Shown here: piece by piece, positions 16,688 through 24,317 of the stretch | Numbering within the stretch: position 1 is the first letter of the stretch | How the letters are laid out: each line of letters starts with the position of its first letter | Source: an uncultured Lachnospiraceae bacterium | GTDB lineage: Bacteria > Bacillota > Clostridia > Lachnospirales > Lachnospiraceae | Length of the DNA stretch: 37,731 bases | Assembly (NCBI GenBank): GCA_902775485.1 | Contig: CACYMJ010000024.1 | Span: 1 to 37,731, forward strand | Direction: 5' to 3' | The notes under the pieces: generated by a model | Told to the model about the DNA's origin: nothing | Database searches by the model: none | What the model saw: the letters and a program-made list of their open reading frames with translations, nothing else | Made by a program: the position numbers and the translations under genes

Positions 16688-18955
16688 ATGGGGGAAGTAA
16701 ATAACGGCAGGCGCAGGAAGCGCCTTATTGCGGTATGCCTGATCGGAGCGGCTGTTTTGCTCGGATTGTTTGCGTACCTTTTTTATTTCAGAAATCTCAT
16801 AACCGCCGTGACGATGAGGATACAAAGACTTGTAGGAACGGTGAGTCTGTACAACGATTCCGGCGATGAGCAGTCGCTTAAGGAGAAGATTAGGCTCGGC
16901 GCCGGACAGACGATAACTACGGCCGGCAGCAGCCTGATAATGGTAAGTCTTGACGATACCAAGCTTCTGACCATGGAGGAGTCGAGCCGTGCGGATATAA
17001 AGGCTAACGGGAAAAAGCTTGAATTCGATCTGCTCGAAGGAAATCTGTTTTTTAATGTCACCAAAAAGCTCGGAGAAGGCGAGGCATTTAATGTCAATAC
17101 TTCCACGATGGTCTGCGGTATCCGTGGAACGAGTGCATATATAGGAAGAGATGCAACCGGTCATGAGATACTTATGGTTACGGACGGGATAGTGAATGTC
17201 CGGGCTACCAATCCCGTAACGCTCGAGACGATCGAAGAGAATGTTCCGGCAGGACAGATGAGAACTGTCTATCTTGATGAGGAGGCAAAGGGCGATGCGA
17301 CAATATCGTTCGGAAGGGATGCTTTTGTAGAAGAGGATCTGCCGGCTCTTGCGCTCGATACGATGAGAAAAAATCCGGAGCTTATGAAAAGAATCGCAAA
17401 GGCAACGGGTTTTTCGGAAAAAAAGCTGACTACCCTTGCCGAACTGTCCTGCACGGAAGGTGTATCAATGTACGGCAGCGCCGCGGATGATCTTACGGCA
17501 GCGGGCATTGAAGATGCCATTCCGTATATGGGAGACAAGGCAGGGTGGATGGTTGAAAATGCAAATTCCGCATTGATCGCTGCCGGGGAAGACCTCCCGC
17601 TTGAGGTGGCCATAATAGAGGGATACCGTAACGTGATGGACACGGTAGCCGGTAACGGATATGATACAAAAGAGACCGATATGATAATGGACAGTACAAG
17701 AGACTGTATCGAGTCTGTTTTTGAATCCGCCGATCAGGCTGAACTAAGCAGAACGGACAGACTGAGCGTGGCTTACTCGGTCACCGATTCTGTATGGGTT
17801 GCGGGAGTGAGGATGTCGGAAGCCAGGAAACTTCTCGCATCCGAGATCGTTCAGGTGACGGATACCGTTAAAACACTGTATGTAGGCGCAATAGATAATG
17901 CCGCCGCATCATCCGCCGCATCCTCAAAGGGATCAGCTGCAGTAAAGGCCGTCAATAATATGAGTAAACATGTTACAACTGTCGTTACCGATCAGATGAA
18001 CAGATCGTCAAACGGGGACCAGACAGTGGAAGCTCTCCTTCTTCAAACGCCATTGGCGAAAGGTCAGGCAGCGGATCCTGATGATAAAAAGAAGATGATC
18101 GAGGAAGCCAAGCAGGATGCAAAGATACCTGAGCTCGGAGATACCACGTCTGCGGCAGATGCTATGTCCGTACCGGAAGGAGACGGAGCGTCTTATTCCG
18201 AGATGAAAAGTGCAGCCTCCGCTGTCATTGCAACCGATCCTGCCACGGGAATCGTGGCCCTCGCGGATGGAACCCTGTTCGATCCCGCGTTTTATGCGGC
18301 TTCCAATCCCGATGTTGTAAGGGATTACGGGACATCGACACCGGCCCTTCTGGCTCATTATTTAAAACGCGGAAAGGCGGAGGGCAGACCGCCGATCGCA
18401 CCGGTGACACTGACTCCGACACCCACACCGGTTCCGGAGTGGCTGTGGAAACAATGGCAAAGAGAACAGGAGGAATCGGGGCCTGATCCCTATGCGGAAG
18501 AGGAGGAAGAGAGCGAGCCTGCTCCGTCGGCAACGCCGACACAACCGCCTCCGCCTCCGGCAGCAACAACCGCATCGATAGACGGAAGCGGAAACATAAC
18601 GGACGGTTACGGTAATGTATTGGGGAGCGTTTCGGCCGCTTCGGGAACGCCCAAGTTCATTGCTTCCAAAACAGGATCCTTTATTGATTTCCCGCTTTCG
18701 GTCACTGACGGCAACGGAAATGAACAGTACAGATTCAACACGCTTAGGGATGTTGACCTGGCTAACTGTCCGGTAGATACCATGATAAGGGATACCCAAA
18801 AGAATAACGGCGCAAATATCATTAAGAACAGCACCAGCAGCGGAGGATTGTACACGACGGATTTTGCGGATGGAGATGCCAGCCATTACTACCAGCGTGA
18901 GCCGGAAGCTACTGTTACGGGAGTGCGTTTCCCGGCCTTATACGGCAGTCCCTGA
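16688..18955 (+). CDS. Membrane-anchored FecR-domain surface protein with Pro/Thr-rich stalk
   Basis: The 755-residue product has an Arg/Lys-rich N-terminus, one membrane anchor (about 13-34) and a FecR domain (about 45-200) with LLEGNLFFNV and the conserved CGIRGTSAYIG motif. The middle (about 200-520) is helical and Ala/Asp-rich. A short module at about 530-565 (FDPAFYAASNPDVVRDYG then HYLKRGKAEGR) resembles repeats found on clostridial surface proteins. A Pro/Thr/Glu-rich stalk (about 568-630) and a small C-terminal domain follow. It is probably exposed outside the membrane; FecR domains elsewhere transmit signals or bind wall polymers, and here no sigma factor is nearby. I chose ATG 16688 because GAGGGG lies six bases upstream; upstream in-frame ATGs fall across the previous terminator. 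No LPXTG signal is seen. Confidence 0.75.
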   Translation: MGEVNNGRRRKRLIAVCLIGAAVLLGLFAYLFYFRNLITAVTMRIQRLVGTVSLYNDSGDEQSLKEKIRLGAGQTITTAGSSLIMVSLDDTKLLTMEESSRADIKANGKKLEFDLLEGNLFFNVTKKLGEGEAFNVNTSTMVCGIRGTSAYIGRDATGHEILMVTDGIVNVRATNPVTLETIEENVPAGQMRTVYLDEEAKGDATISFGRDAFVEEDLPALALDTMRKNPELMKRIAKATGFSEKKLTTLAELSCTEGVSMYGSAADDLTAAGIEDAIPYMGDKAGWMVENANSALIAAGEDLPLEVAIIEGYRNVMDTVAGNGYDTKETDMIMDSTRDCIESVFESADQAELSRTDRLSVAYSVTDSVWVAGVRMSEARKLLASEIVQVTDTVKTLYVGAIDNAAASSAASSKGSAAVKAVNNMSKHVTTVVTDQMNRSSNGDQTVEALLLQTPLAKGQAADPDDKKKMIEEAKQDAKIPELGDTTSAADAMSVPEGDGASYSEMKSAASAVIATDPATGIVALADGTLFDPAFYAASNPDVVRDYGTSTPALLAHYLKRGKAEGRPPIAPVTLTPTPTPVPEWLWKQWQREQEESGPDPYAEEEEESEPAPSATPTQPPPPPAATTASIDGSGNITDGYGNVLGSVSAASGTPKFIASKTGSFIDFPLSVTDGNGNEQYRFNTLRDVDLANCPVDTMIRDTQKNNGANIIKNSTSSGGLYTTDFADGDASHYYQREPEATVTGVRFPALYGSP

Positions 18956-18995
18956 TCCTGTATTATGTTTGTTTTGGCCGTTGTATATTTTTTTA

Positions 18996-19024
18996 ATGAC
19001 ATCCACAAAATATTGTGGTATAAT
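18996..19024 (+). promoter_or_regulatory. Distal sigma-A promoter of the YerB-like gene
   Basis: ATGACA (18996-19001), 17 bases, then a perfect TATAAT (19019-19024) preceded by TGG, giving an extended -10. Confidence 0.7.
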
Positions 19025-19038
19025 CTCTCGAAGATTAG

Positions 19039-19047
19039 TGATATAAT
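19039..19047 (+). promoter_or_regulatory. Proximal extended -10 of the YerB-like gene
   Basis: TGA followed by TATAAT (19042-19047), 23 bases after the first -10. It lacks an obvious -35. The gene may use two start sites. Confidence 0.45.
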
Positions 19048-19115
19048 GTCAAAGATTGTTTGGGAAGACAGTTTGTTTTATGTCTTTTTGAAGTGTTTTT
19101 CAGGAGGTTTTTGTT

Positions 19116-20234
19116 ATGAAAAAGAGAGTCGTTCTTCTTCTTGCACTTGCGGCTTCGGTTGTACTGTCAGGCTGTAAGGATGAAGAGAAGGAGCCTGTTG
19201 CGGCAGCGCCCGCTCCTACGATCGAGGTCGTGAACAATACACCTGCGATCAGCATAGAAGAGAATACTGTAACGGATGACGGTTCACATGAAGGAATGTA
19301 CAGAAGTGAGCTTACGAACGAGTGGATAGATGAAGCACTCAAGGACCAGAGACCGATCGCGGCCATGGTCGATAACGAGAAGACAGCGCTTCCTCATTAC
19401 GGACTTTCAAAATATGCAGATGTTGTATATGAGATGACGAATTCACTTGCCAATGACGGTATCACACGTTTGATGGTACTCGTTAAGGATTGGGAGAAGA
19501 TCGATCAGCTCGGAAGCATACGTAGTACGAGACCTACGAACCTTGTCATCGCTCCCGAATGGAATGCTGTTGTATGTCATGACGGCGGCCCGTTCTACAT
19601 CGATGATTATCTTGCAAAGCCCTACGTTGACAACTTCTCGGGAACATTCTCAAGAGTTGATAACGGCAAGTCAAGAGAGTTTACGGAGTATATCTGCACC
19701 GGAGATCTTGACAAGAACTTCGAGAGCAAGAGTAACGTTTCCAAAACATACAATGAGTATTACCAGGGCGGTCCTCACTACAGGTTCGTATCAAGCGACA
19801 GTGAGATCAACGATCTTTCGGGCGCACCCGGAGTCAAGGACTGCACAAAGGTTGAGCTTCCTTTCAAGCACAACGGATCAAAGCTTGAGTACGATCCCGC
19901 AACGGGACGCTATATGTACAGCGAGTACGGACAGAAGCACACCGATCCCGGTAACAACGATGAGCAGCTCGGATTTACAAACGTTCTTCTTCAGAACTGC
20001 AGATACGTCAAGTTTGATGATAACGGATACATGATGTTCCATGCGATCGACTTCCAGCGTGACGGATGGTTCATCACACAGGGAAAGGCCATTCCGGTCA
20101 CCTGGTCCAAGGATGATGAGGTCAGCCCCACACGATATTTCGACAGTGACGGCGAAGAGATCGTGCTCAACACGGGTAAGACATACGTTGCACTTATACC
20201 TGATGACAAGTGGAGCGGACTTTCGGTAGAGTGA
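19116..20234 (+). CDS. yerB: YerB-like lipoprotein (DUF3048)
   Basis: This 372-residue protein has a lipoprotein signal with lipobox LSGC (Cys20), an acidic/Ala linker and the two-part DUF3048 domain. Characteristic stretches are RPIAAMVDNEK, YADVVYEM, GITRLMVLVKD, LGSIRSTRPTNL and, near the end, DGWFITQGKAIPVTW. B. subtilis YerB has no firmly assigned reaction; an extracytoplasmic, membrane-tethered role is all the sequence supports. A strong AGGAGG site lies nine bases before ATG 19116. Nearly all Lys codons are AAG and the upstream region has two strong -10 elements, so it is probably well expressed. The adjacent lgt gene encodes the enzyme that would lipidate it. Confidence 0.9.
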   Translation: MKKRVVLLLALAASVVLSGCKDEEKEPVAAAPAPTIEVVNNTPAISIEENTVTDDGSHEGMYRSELTNEWIDEALKDQRPIAAMVDNEKTALPHYGLSKYADVVYEMTNSLANDGITRLMVLVKDWEKIDQLGSIRSTRPTNLVIAPEWNAVVCHDGGPFYIDDYLAKPYVDNFSGTFSRVDNGKSREFTEYICTGDLDKNFESKSNVSKTYNEYYQGGPHYRFVSSDSEINDLSGAPGVKDCTKVELPFKHNGSKLEYDPATGRYMYSEYGQKHTDPGNNDEQLGFTNVLLQNCRYVKFDDNGYMMFHAIDFQRDGWFITQGKAIPVTWSKDDEVSPTRYFDSDGEEIVLNTGKTYVALIPDDKWSGLSVE

Positions 20235-20249
20235 TCATGAAACGTACCC

Positions 20250-20287
20250 GGCGCGGACTGGCAGAGTCAGTCTGCGCCTTATTTATT
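20250..20287 (+). terminator. Terminator between the YerB-like gene and lgt
   Basis: An 11-bp stem with one G-T pair (20250-20260 and 20268-20278), 7-base loop, then TTATTTATT. The lgt ribosome site follows immediately, so partial read-through may feed lgt. Confidence 0.75.
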
Positions 20288-20298
20288 AGGAGATATAA

Positions 20299-21117
20299 AT
20301 GGCAATAGATCTTTTCAGCATCGGAAGATTCACGGTGCACGGATACGGACTGATGATAGGCCTCGGCTTTATGGCTGCGGTCCTTGCAGGTTGTGCGCTT
20401 GCCAAGCGCAGAAATCTTTCGGATTCCGATTTTACAAATATCGCAATGCTTGTTCTGCTCATAGGTTTTGCGGGCGGAAAGCTCCTTCACATCATCGTGG
20501 AGTTTAAGACGTTTCTGACAGACCCGATGTCCGTGATCGGCTCCGAAGGGTTTGTCGTCTACGGAGGCATCATCACCGGCATACTGACGATATTTGTTTA
20601 CTGCAGGGTAAAAAAGCTTGAGTTTCTGAAATACATAGATCTGTTTGCGACCGTGGTGCCGGTCAATCAGGCACTTGGCAGGATCGGATGTCTTCTGGCG
20701 GGATGCTGCTACGGGAAGCACACGGAGTCAGCATTTTCAATAGAATTTCCGGACGGGTGCATGGCGCCGGCACATGTGAAACTGTTCCCCTCACAGCCGG
20801 TCATGGCTGCTGGCAACTTTGTCATATTTGCCGCCCTTACCGTGCTGTATCTTTACACATGCCCGAGGGGGGACAAAAAGAGCGGCAGATACATTCCCGG
20901 ATTTGCCACATCACTTTATCTGATGATGTACAGCATCGGCAGGTTCGTTATCGAGTTTTTCAGGGATGACCCCAGAGGAAATGTCGGAGCCCTTACGACA
21001 TCCCAGTTCATAGCGATATTCACGTTTGCGGCCGGCCTGGCGCTTATGGTATTTGTCATTAAGACGGCAGACGGCAAGGAGGCCGCACCGGACCGGAATG
21101 AAGAACAACATAATTGA
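20299..21117 (+). CDS. lgt: Prolipoprotein diacylglyceryl transferase
   Basis: The 272-residue membrane protein shows the Lgt landmarks: VHGYGLMIGLGF near the N-terminus, GFVVYGGI, the signature GRIGCLLAGCCYG (about 128-140) and YSIGRFVIEFFRDDPRG. It moves diacylglycerol from phosphatidylglycerol to the lipobox Cys of prolipoproteins, the first step of lipoprotein maturation. AGGAGA precedes ATG 20299 by eight bases. Two lipoprotein genes (19116 and 22988) lie on either side. Its last 20 bases overlap the next gene. Confidence 0.95.
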   Translation: MAIDLFSIGRFTVHGYGLMIGLGFMAAVLAGCALAKRRNLSDSDFTNIAMLVLLIGFAGGKLLHIIVEFKTFLTDPMSVIGSEGFVVYGGIITGILTIFVYCRVKKLEFLKYIDLFATVVPVNQALGRIGCLLAGCCYGKHTESAFSIEFPDGCMAPAHVKLFPSQPVMAAGNFVIFAALTVLYLYTCPRGDKKSGRYIPGFATSLYLMMYSIGRFVIEFFRDDPRGNVGALTTSQFIAIFTFAAGLALMVFVIKTADGKEAAPDRNEEQHN

Positions 21118-22210
21118 TTATATAGAAAAATACAGGGACATCACTTTTGCCGAAAAGCAGTTCAATAAGGTCGATGCGCTCATCCTGTCACAGTTCTCGT
21201 ATCTTAAGCTTGACGGATTCGTTCCCGGGGTAGGGTCGTATGAGCAGCCGGTCACGATCAAACAGATATCGCAAAGCGATAACGTCGACTCGCTCTTTAG
21301 CGATGAGAGATATGCATCCGTCAACAGGGAGCTGTTTGAGAGCATGGCAGGCTCTGCAAGGTTTGCCGGCACCGGACTTAACCATTACATCAACCTGTTA
21401 AGCAACAGATGGGAGATGCAGTTTTCGGCACTGACCGCTTATCTTGATGACGGGAATGTCCACGTGATCTTTCGCGGGACCGACGAGACGGTCGTCGGAT
21501 GGAAGGAAGATTTTAACATGTCCTTCATGACACCCGTACCGGCCCAGGTAAAAGCGGTGGATTATCTTCATTATGCCGCAGAGCGGATACACGGTCCGTT
21601 TTCCGTCGGTGGACATTCAAAGGGCGGAAATCTTGCCGTATACTCTGCCATGAAATGTTCAAGATACGTACGCGACAGGATCAGCCTCATATATTCACAG
21701 GATGGTCCGGGATTTACGAAGGAGACGCTTGAAGATTCCGATTTTGCATCGATAAAGGACAGGATACGCAAGTATGTTCCGAGATCATCGATAATTGGGA
21801 TGCTGCTGCAGTCGCAGGAAGATTATAAAGTAATTGAGGCGCAAAGCATCGGGATACTGCAGCATGATCCGTTCAACTGGATAGTAGAGGATGATGATTT
21901 TGTTTACTGTGATGATGTTGCCGGACGTTACGAGATCAGTGACGAGGCTGTCAACGAGTGGGCAAAACGTGCTGATCCCGAAGAGATGAAGGTTTTCGTG
22001 GACAAGATATACGAGGTTTTCGTTGAGGCCGGGATAAACGATCTTAACGAGATCGGCGGTAACATCCCCCATCTGATGATCAAGGCAAAATCAGTTCTCG
22101 ACGGCATGGATGATGATGACCGACAAAGAGTCAGGGCAGTGTTATCGGCATTCGCAGGATGCTTGAAGGATCAGATAAAGGGGATCGTGCATCACAGCAG
22201 GGAGCCGTAG
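21098..22210 (+). CDS. Mbeg1-like (DUF2974) alpha/beta hydrolase
   Basis: The 370-residue protein resembles the DUF2974/Mbeg1-like family. It carries VIFRGTDETVVGWKEDF followed by the nucleophile elbow GGHSKGGNLA with Ser174, as in lipase-like alpha/beta hydrolases, and lacks a signal peptide. The substrate is unknown. ATG 21098 overlaps lgt by 20 bases; AAGGAGG (21076-21082) is 15 bases upstream, which is long, so initiation may be weak or coupled to lgt translation. The 3' end overlaps the convergent traX-like gene by 19 bases. Confidence 0.82.
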   Translation: MKNNIIDYIEKYRDITFAEKQFNKVDALILSQFSYLKLDGFVPGVGSYEQPVTIKQISQSDNVDSLFSDERYASVNRELFESMAGSARFAGTGLNHYINLLSNRWEMQFSALTAYLDDGNVHVIFRGTDETVVGWKEDFNMSFMTPVPAQVKAVDYLHYAAERIHGPFSVGGHSKGGNLAVYSAMKCSRYVRDRISLIYSQDGPGFTKETLEDSDFASIKDRIRKYVPRSSIIGMLLQSQEDYKVIEAQSIGILQHDPFNWIVEDDDFVYCDDVAGRYEISDEAVNEWAKRADPEEMKVFVDKIYEVFVEAGINDLNEIGGNIPHLMIKAKSVLDGMDDDDRQRVRAVLSAFAGCLKDQIKGIVHHSREP

Positions 22211-22956
22211 ATAAGAAGGCGTGCGATGATGCCTATGATGATCAGGTGCAGAGGATAGAATACGTAGAATGCGTATTTAAAGCGCGGTTTTTGCTCCGGA
22301 TCGTAGAAGTACAGAAGCAGAAATGAAGCCGGTGCATATTTTTCCCAGCACATTGATGCGGCGCCGGCAACAAGCCTGAACGGGCCGGTGCTTCTGAAGA
22401 AATATAAAACGGCGGTCAGAAGCATACACTTCCATGTATAATCGGTATTGAGAAGATACGCGATATCAGAAAATGCTATGACCGTACATGCAATGGCAAG
22501 GTATTTTACGGGCAGTGACAGCCCCAGGACGTTTCCTTCGAGATAGCGTATCACAATGAGCATGATGAGCGCTATGAAGAACGAGAGGATCACATTCTGG
22601 TGTTCGTTGTAAACAAAGCTGCCAAACATTCCGTAATCGAACGGGATCTCTGATATGAGGGCGAAAATACCGAGCCTTAAGGCATATTTTTTGACATTGC
22701 GGGTTCTTTGGAATCCTTCGACGAGAAAGAAAGCGAATATCGGGAAGGCAAGGCGCCCGAAGCCCTTGCACCATTCGTAAGCGCTCTGGAGTGTGGTGTA
22801 GGTTGAAGGCGAAAGCTCCATGCCGCGTATCTTCAGATAATTGTGGATGATACCGGACCCGATATGATCGATAAACATTAATATACATGCAATGAGCTTC
22901 AGAACATTGCAAGAGAGCTTGATCTTTTTAAGCTGTTCCAGGCCGATGGTATTCAT
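22192..22956 (-). CDS. TraX-family membrane protein
   Basis: The 254-residue protein has several membrane spans and the TraX pattern: LKLIACILMFIDHIG, then FGRLAFPIFAFFLVEGFQRTRNVKKYALRLGIFALISEIPFDY, and NVILSFFIALIMLIVIRYLEG. F-plasmid TraX N-acetylates pilin; chromosomal homologues in Firmicutes have no proven substrate, and an acyltransferase role is only inferred. I chose ATG 22956, which starts a natural N-terminus, although no ribosome site precedes it; the in-frame ATG at 23037 would run into the divergent TPR gene. An extended -10 lies eight bases upstream. Confidence 0.8.
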   Translation of the reverse strand: MNTIGLEQLKKIKLSCNVLKLIACILMFIDHIGSGIIHNYLKIRGMELSPSTYTTLQSAYEWCKGFGRLAFPIFAFFLVEGFQRTRNVKKYALRLGIFALISEIPFDYGMFGSFVYNEHQNVILSFFIALIMLIVIRYLEGNVLGLSLPVKYLAIACTVIAFSDIAYLLNTDYTWKCMLLTAVLYFFRSTGPFRLVAGAASMCWEKYAPASFLLLYFYDPEQKPRFKYAFYVFYPLHLIIIGIIARLLIYGSLL

Positions 22957-22964
22957 ATCAATGT

Positions 22965-22973
22965 ATTTTAGCA
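22965..22973 (-). promoter_or_regulatory. Extended -10 directly before the traX-like gene
   Basis: On the minus strand TGC plus TAAAAT ends eight bases before ATG 22956, predicting a start site at or next to the initiation codon. The same arrangement precedes the SGNH gene at 9348. Confidence 0.45.
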
Positions 22974-22987
22974 CAACAGGGCGGAAT

Positions 22988-24025
22988 ATGAAACAAAAAA
23001 CATTACTGACAGCGACTATTATAGCAATAACAGCCATGCTTTCGGGATGCGCCTCCGAAAGTGCGGACGCTTCCGTTATTGAAGCACTGCAGGGCGGAGA
23101 CTATGAGAGCGCCGCTCAGATCGCCGATTCGGTCATCGAGGCAGCGGGCCCCCAAAAGCTTTTGTACCGTGCAAAGGGGATCGCGCTTCTGGGACGGGGT
23201 GAATACGAGAAGGCGGCCCAAGCCCTTGTGAGCGCACTGTCGTTATCAAACGGGCTTGTCGGGTCGGATGATATAGACATTTCATATTATCTTGCCGTTG
23301 CCGAGTACAAGAACATGCAGCCGGAGGAAGCGCTGGGGACGGTAGATGCGATAATCGGGATGAGACCGAAGGATGATGCGGCATATTATCTTCGGGGAAA
23401 GATCGAACTCGCTCTCGGGAATAAAGATGCCGCGCTGGCTGCTTTTGACAGCTCGGTGAATCTTGCACCGACCAATTACGACAGGTTTGTCGGAATATAT
23501 GAAGAGCTTCTTGCGAACGGATATGAGACTGAGGCCGCCTCGTATCTGGAGAAGGCGATATCCGCGGGCAATAAGCTGAGCGATTATAACAAGGGAGTGC
23601 TCGAGTATTATCTCGGGTCATATACCGATGCGAGAAACGATCTGGAAAATGCCAAGAAGTCAGGAAATAACGAAAATCTGACACTGTATCTGGGCAAGAC
23701 ATACGAGGCGCTCGGAGATGACGGATATGCGATGAACCTGTACGAAGAGTATATCCGTACGGATTCGGGAGCGGGCAGGATATATGAACAGCTCGCCACA
23801 TGCCGGATGAACAGAGGCGAATACGAAAATGCCCTTGAGGTTATAGAAGCCGGACTCGGGCTCGGAAACGGGGAGGGCATGCAGGGCATGATGTATGACC
23901 GTGTGGTGGCCTATGAAATGCTCTACGACTTTGACAATGCCAAAAAATACATGCAGGAATACCTCGAACTTTATCCGGATGATGAAGCTGCCATAAGGGA
24001 AAATGTATTTTTGAGCAGCAGGTAA
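22988..24025 (+). CDS. TPR-repeat lipoprotein
   Basis: The 345-residue protein has a lipoprotein signal ending in MLSGC (Cys21) followed by tandem helical hairpins of the tetratricopeptide type along its length, for example GEYEKAAQALVSALSLS, DAAYYLRGKIELALGNKDAALAAFD and GEYENALEVIEAGLGL. It is expected on the outer membrane face and to act in protein-protein contacts, perhaps in wall or secretion complexes. I chose ATG 22988 because GGGCGGA is just upstream and the signal peptide starts there; the frame extends further upstream but would add non-signal sequence. The divergent traX-like start is only 31 bases away. A terminator follows. Confidence 0.85.
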   Translation: MKQKTLLTATIIAITAMLSGCASESADASVIEALQGGDYESAAQIADSVIEAAGPQKLLYRAKGIALLGRGEYEKAAQALVSALSLSNGLVGSDDIDISYYLAVAEYKNMQPEEALGTVDAIIGMRPKDDAAYYLRGKIELALGNKDAALAAFDSSVNLAPTNYDRFVGIYEELLANGYETEAASYLEKAISAGNKLSDYNKGVLEYYLGSYTDARNDLENAKKSGNNENLTLYLGKTYEALGDDGYAMNLYEEYIRTDSGAGRIYEQLATCRMNRGEYENALEVIEAGLGLGNGEGMQGMMYDRVVAYEMLYDFDNAKKYMQEYLELYPDDEAAIRENVFLSSR

Positions 24026-24086
24026 AAAATCAGGCCGCGTTTTTGTGCATGGTTTACAATAATGAATAATAACTTATGTTTTTTTG

Positions 24087-24119
24087 AAGGATGATCTGCC
24101 CGGCAGGCCATCCTTTTTT
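24087..24119 (+). terminator. Terminator after the TPR lipoprotein gene
   Basis: AAGGATG (24087-24093) pairs with CATCCTT (24109-24115), with an inner CTGCC/GGCAG stem, and runs into seven T. It lies at the start of the 292-base gap before nrdD. Confidence 0.85.
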
Positions 24120-24176
24120 GATGAAAAATCTCGTAAAATAAGGGCTTTCGACCGATTCTATCACAAAAATACAAAA

Positions 24177-24192
24177 ACACAACATATAGTGG
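24177..24192. promoter_or_regulatory. NrdR box 1 upstream of nrdD
   Basis: ACACAACATATAGTGG matches 14 of 16 positions of the known NrdR consensus (acaCwAtATaTwGtgt). It is the left member of a pair. Confidence 0.8.
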
Positions 24193-24208
24193 TATTGATA
24201 AAAAGTTA

Positions 24209-24224
24209 ACATAAGATATTGTAT
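24209..24224. promoter_or_regulatory. NrdR box 2 upstream of nrdD
   Basis: ACATAAGATATTGTAT matches 13 of 16 consensus positions and starts 32 bases after box 1, the three-helical-turn spacing normal for NrdR pairs. It ends just before the -35. Confidence 0.7.
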
Positions 24225-24231
24225 TTGAATG

Positions 24232-24263
24232 TTGACTTATGATTTTTACAATGATAATATAAT
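24232..24263 (+). promoter_or_regulatory. Sigma-A promoter region of nrdD
   Basis: TTGACT (24232-24237) is followed by overlapping -10 candidates: TAATAT at 17 bases (24255-24260), GATAAT at 15 and TATAAT (24258-24263) at 20. The exact -10 cannot be fixed by eye. The NrdR pair lies directly upstream. Confidence 0.6.
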
Positions 24264-24317
24264 CTCTGTTCGAGTTAATAATAAATAGGGGGCTTACACG
24301 GAAGGGAGTAGCAAAAT

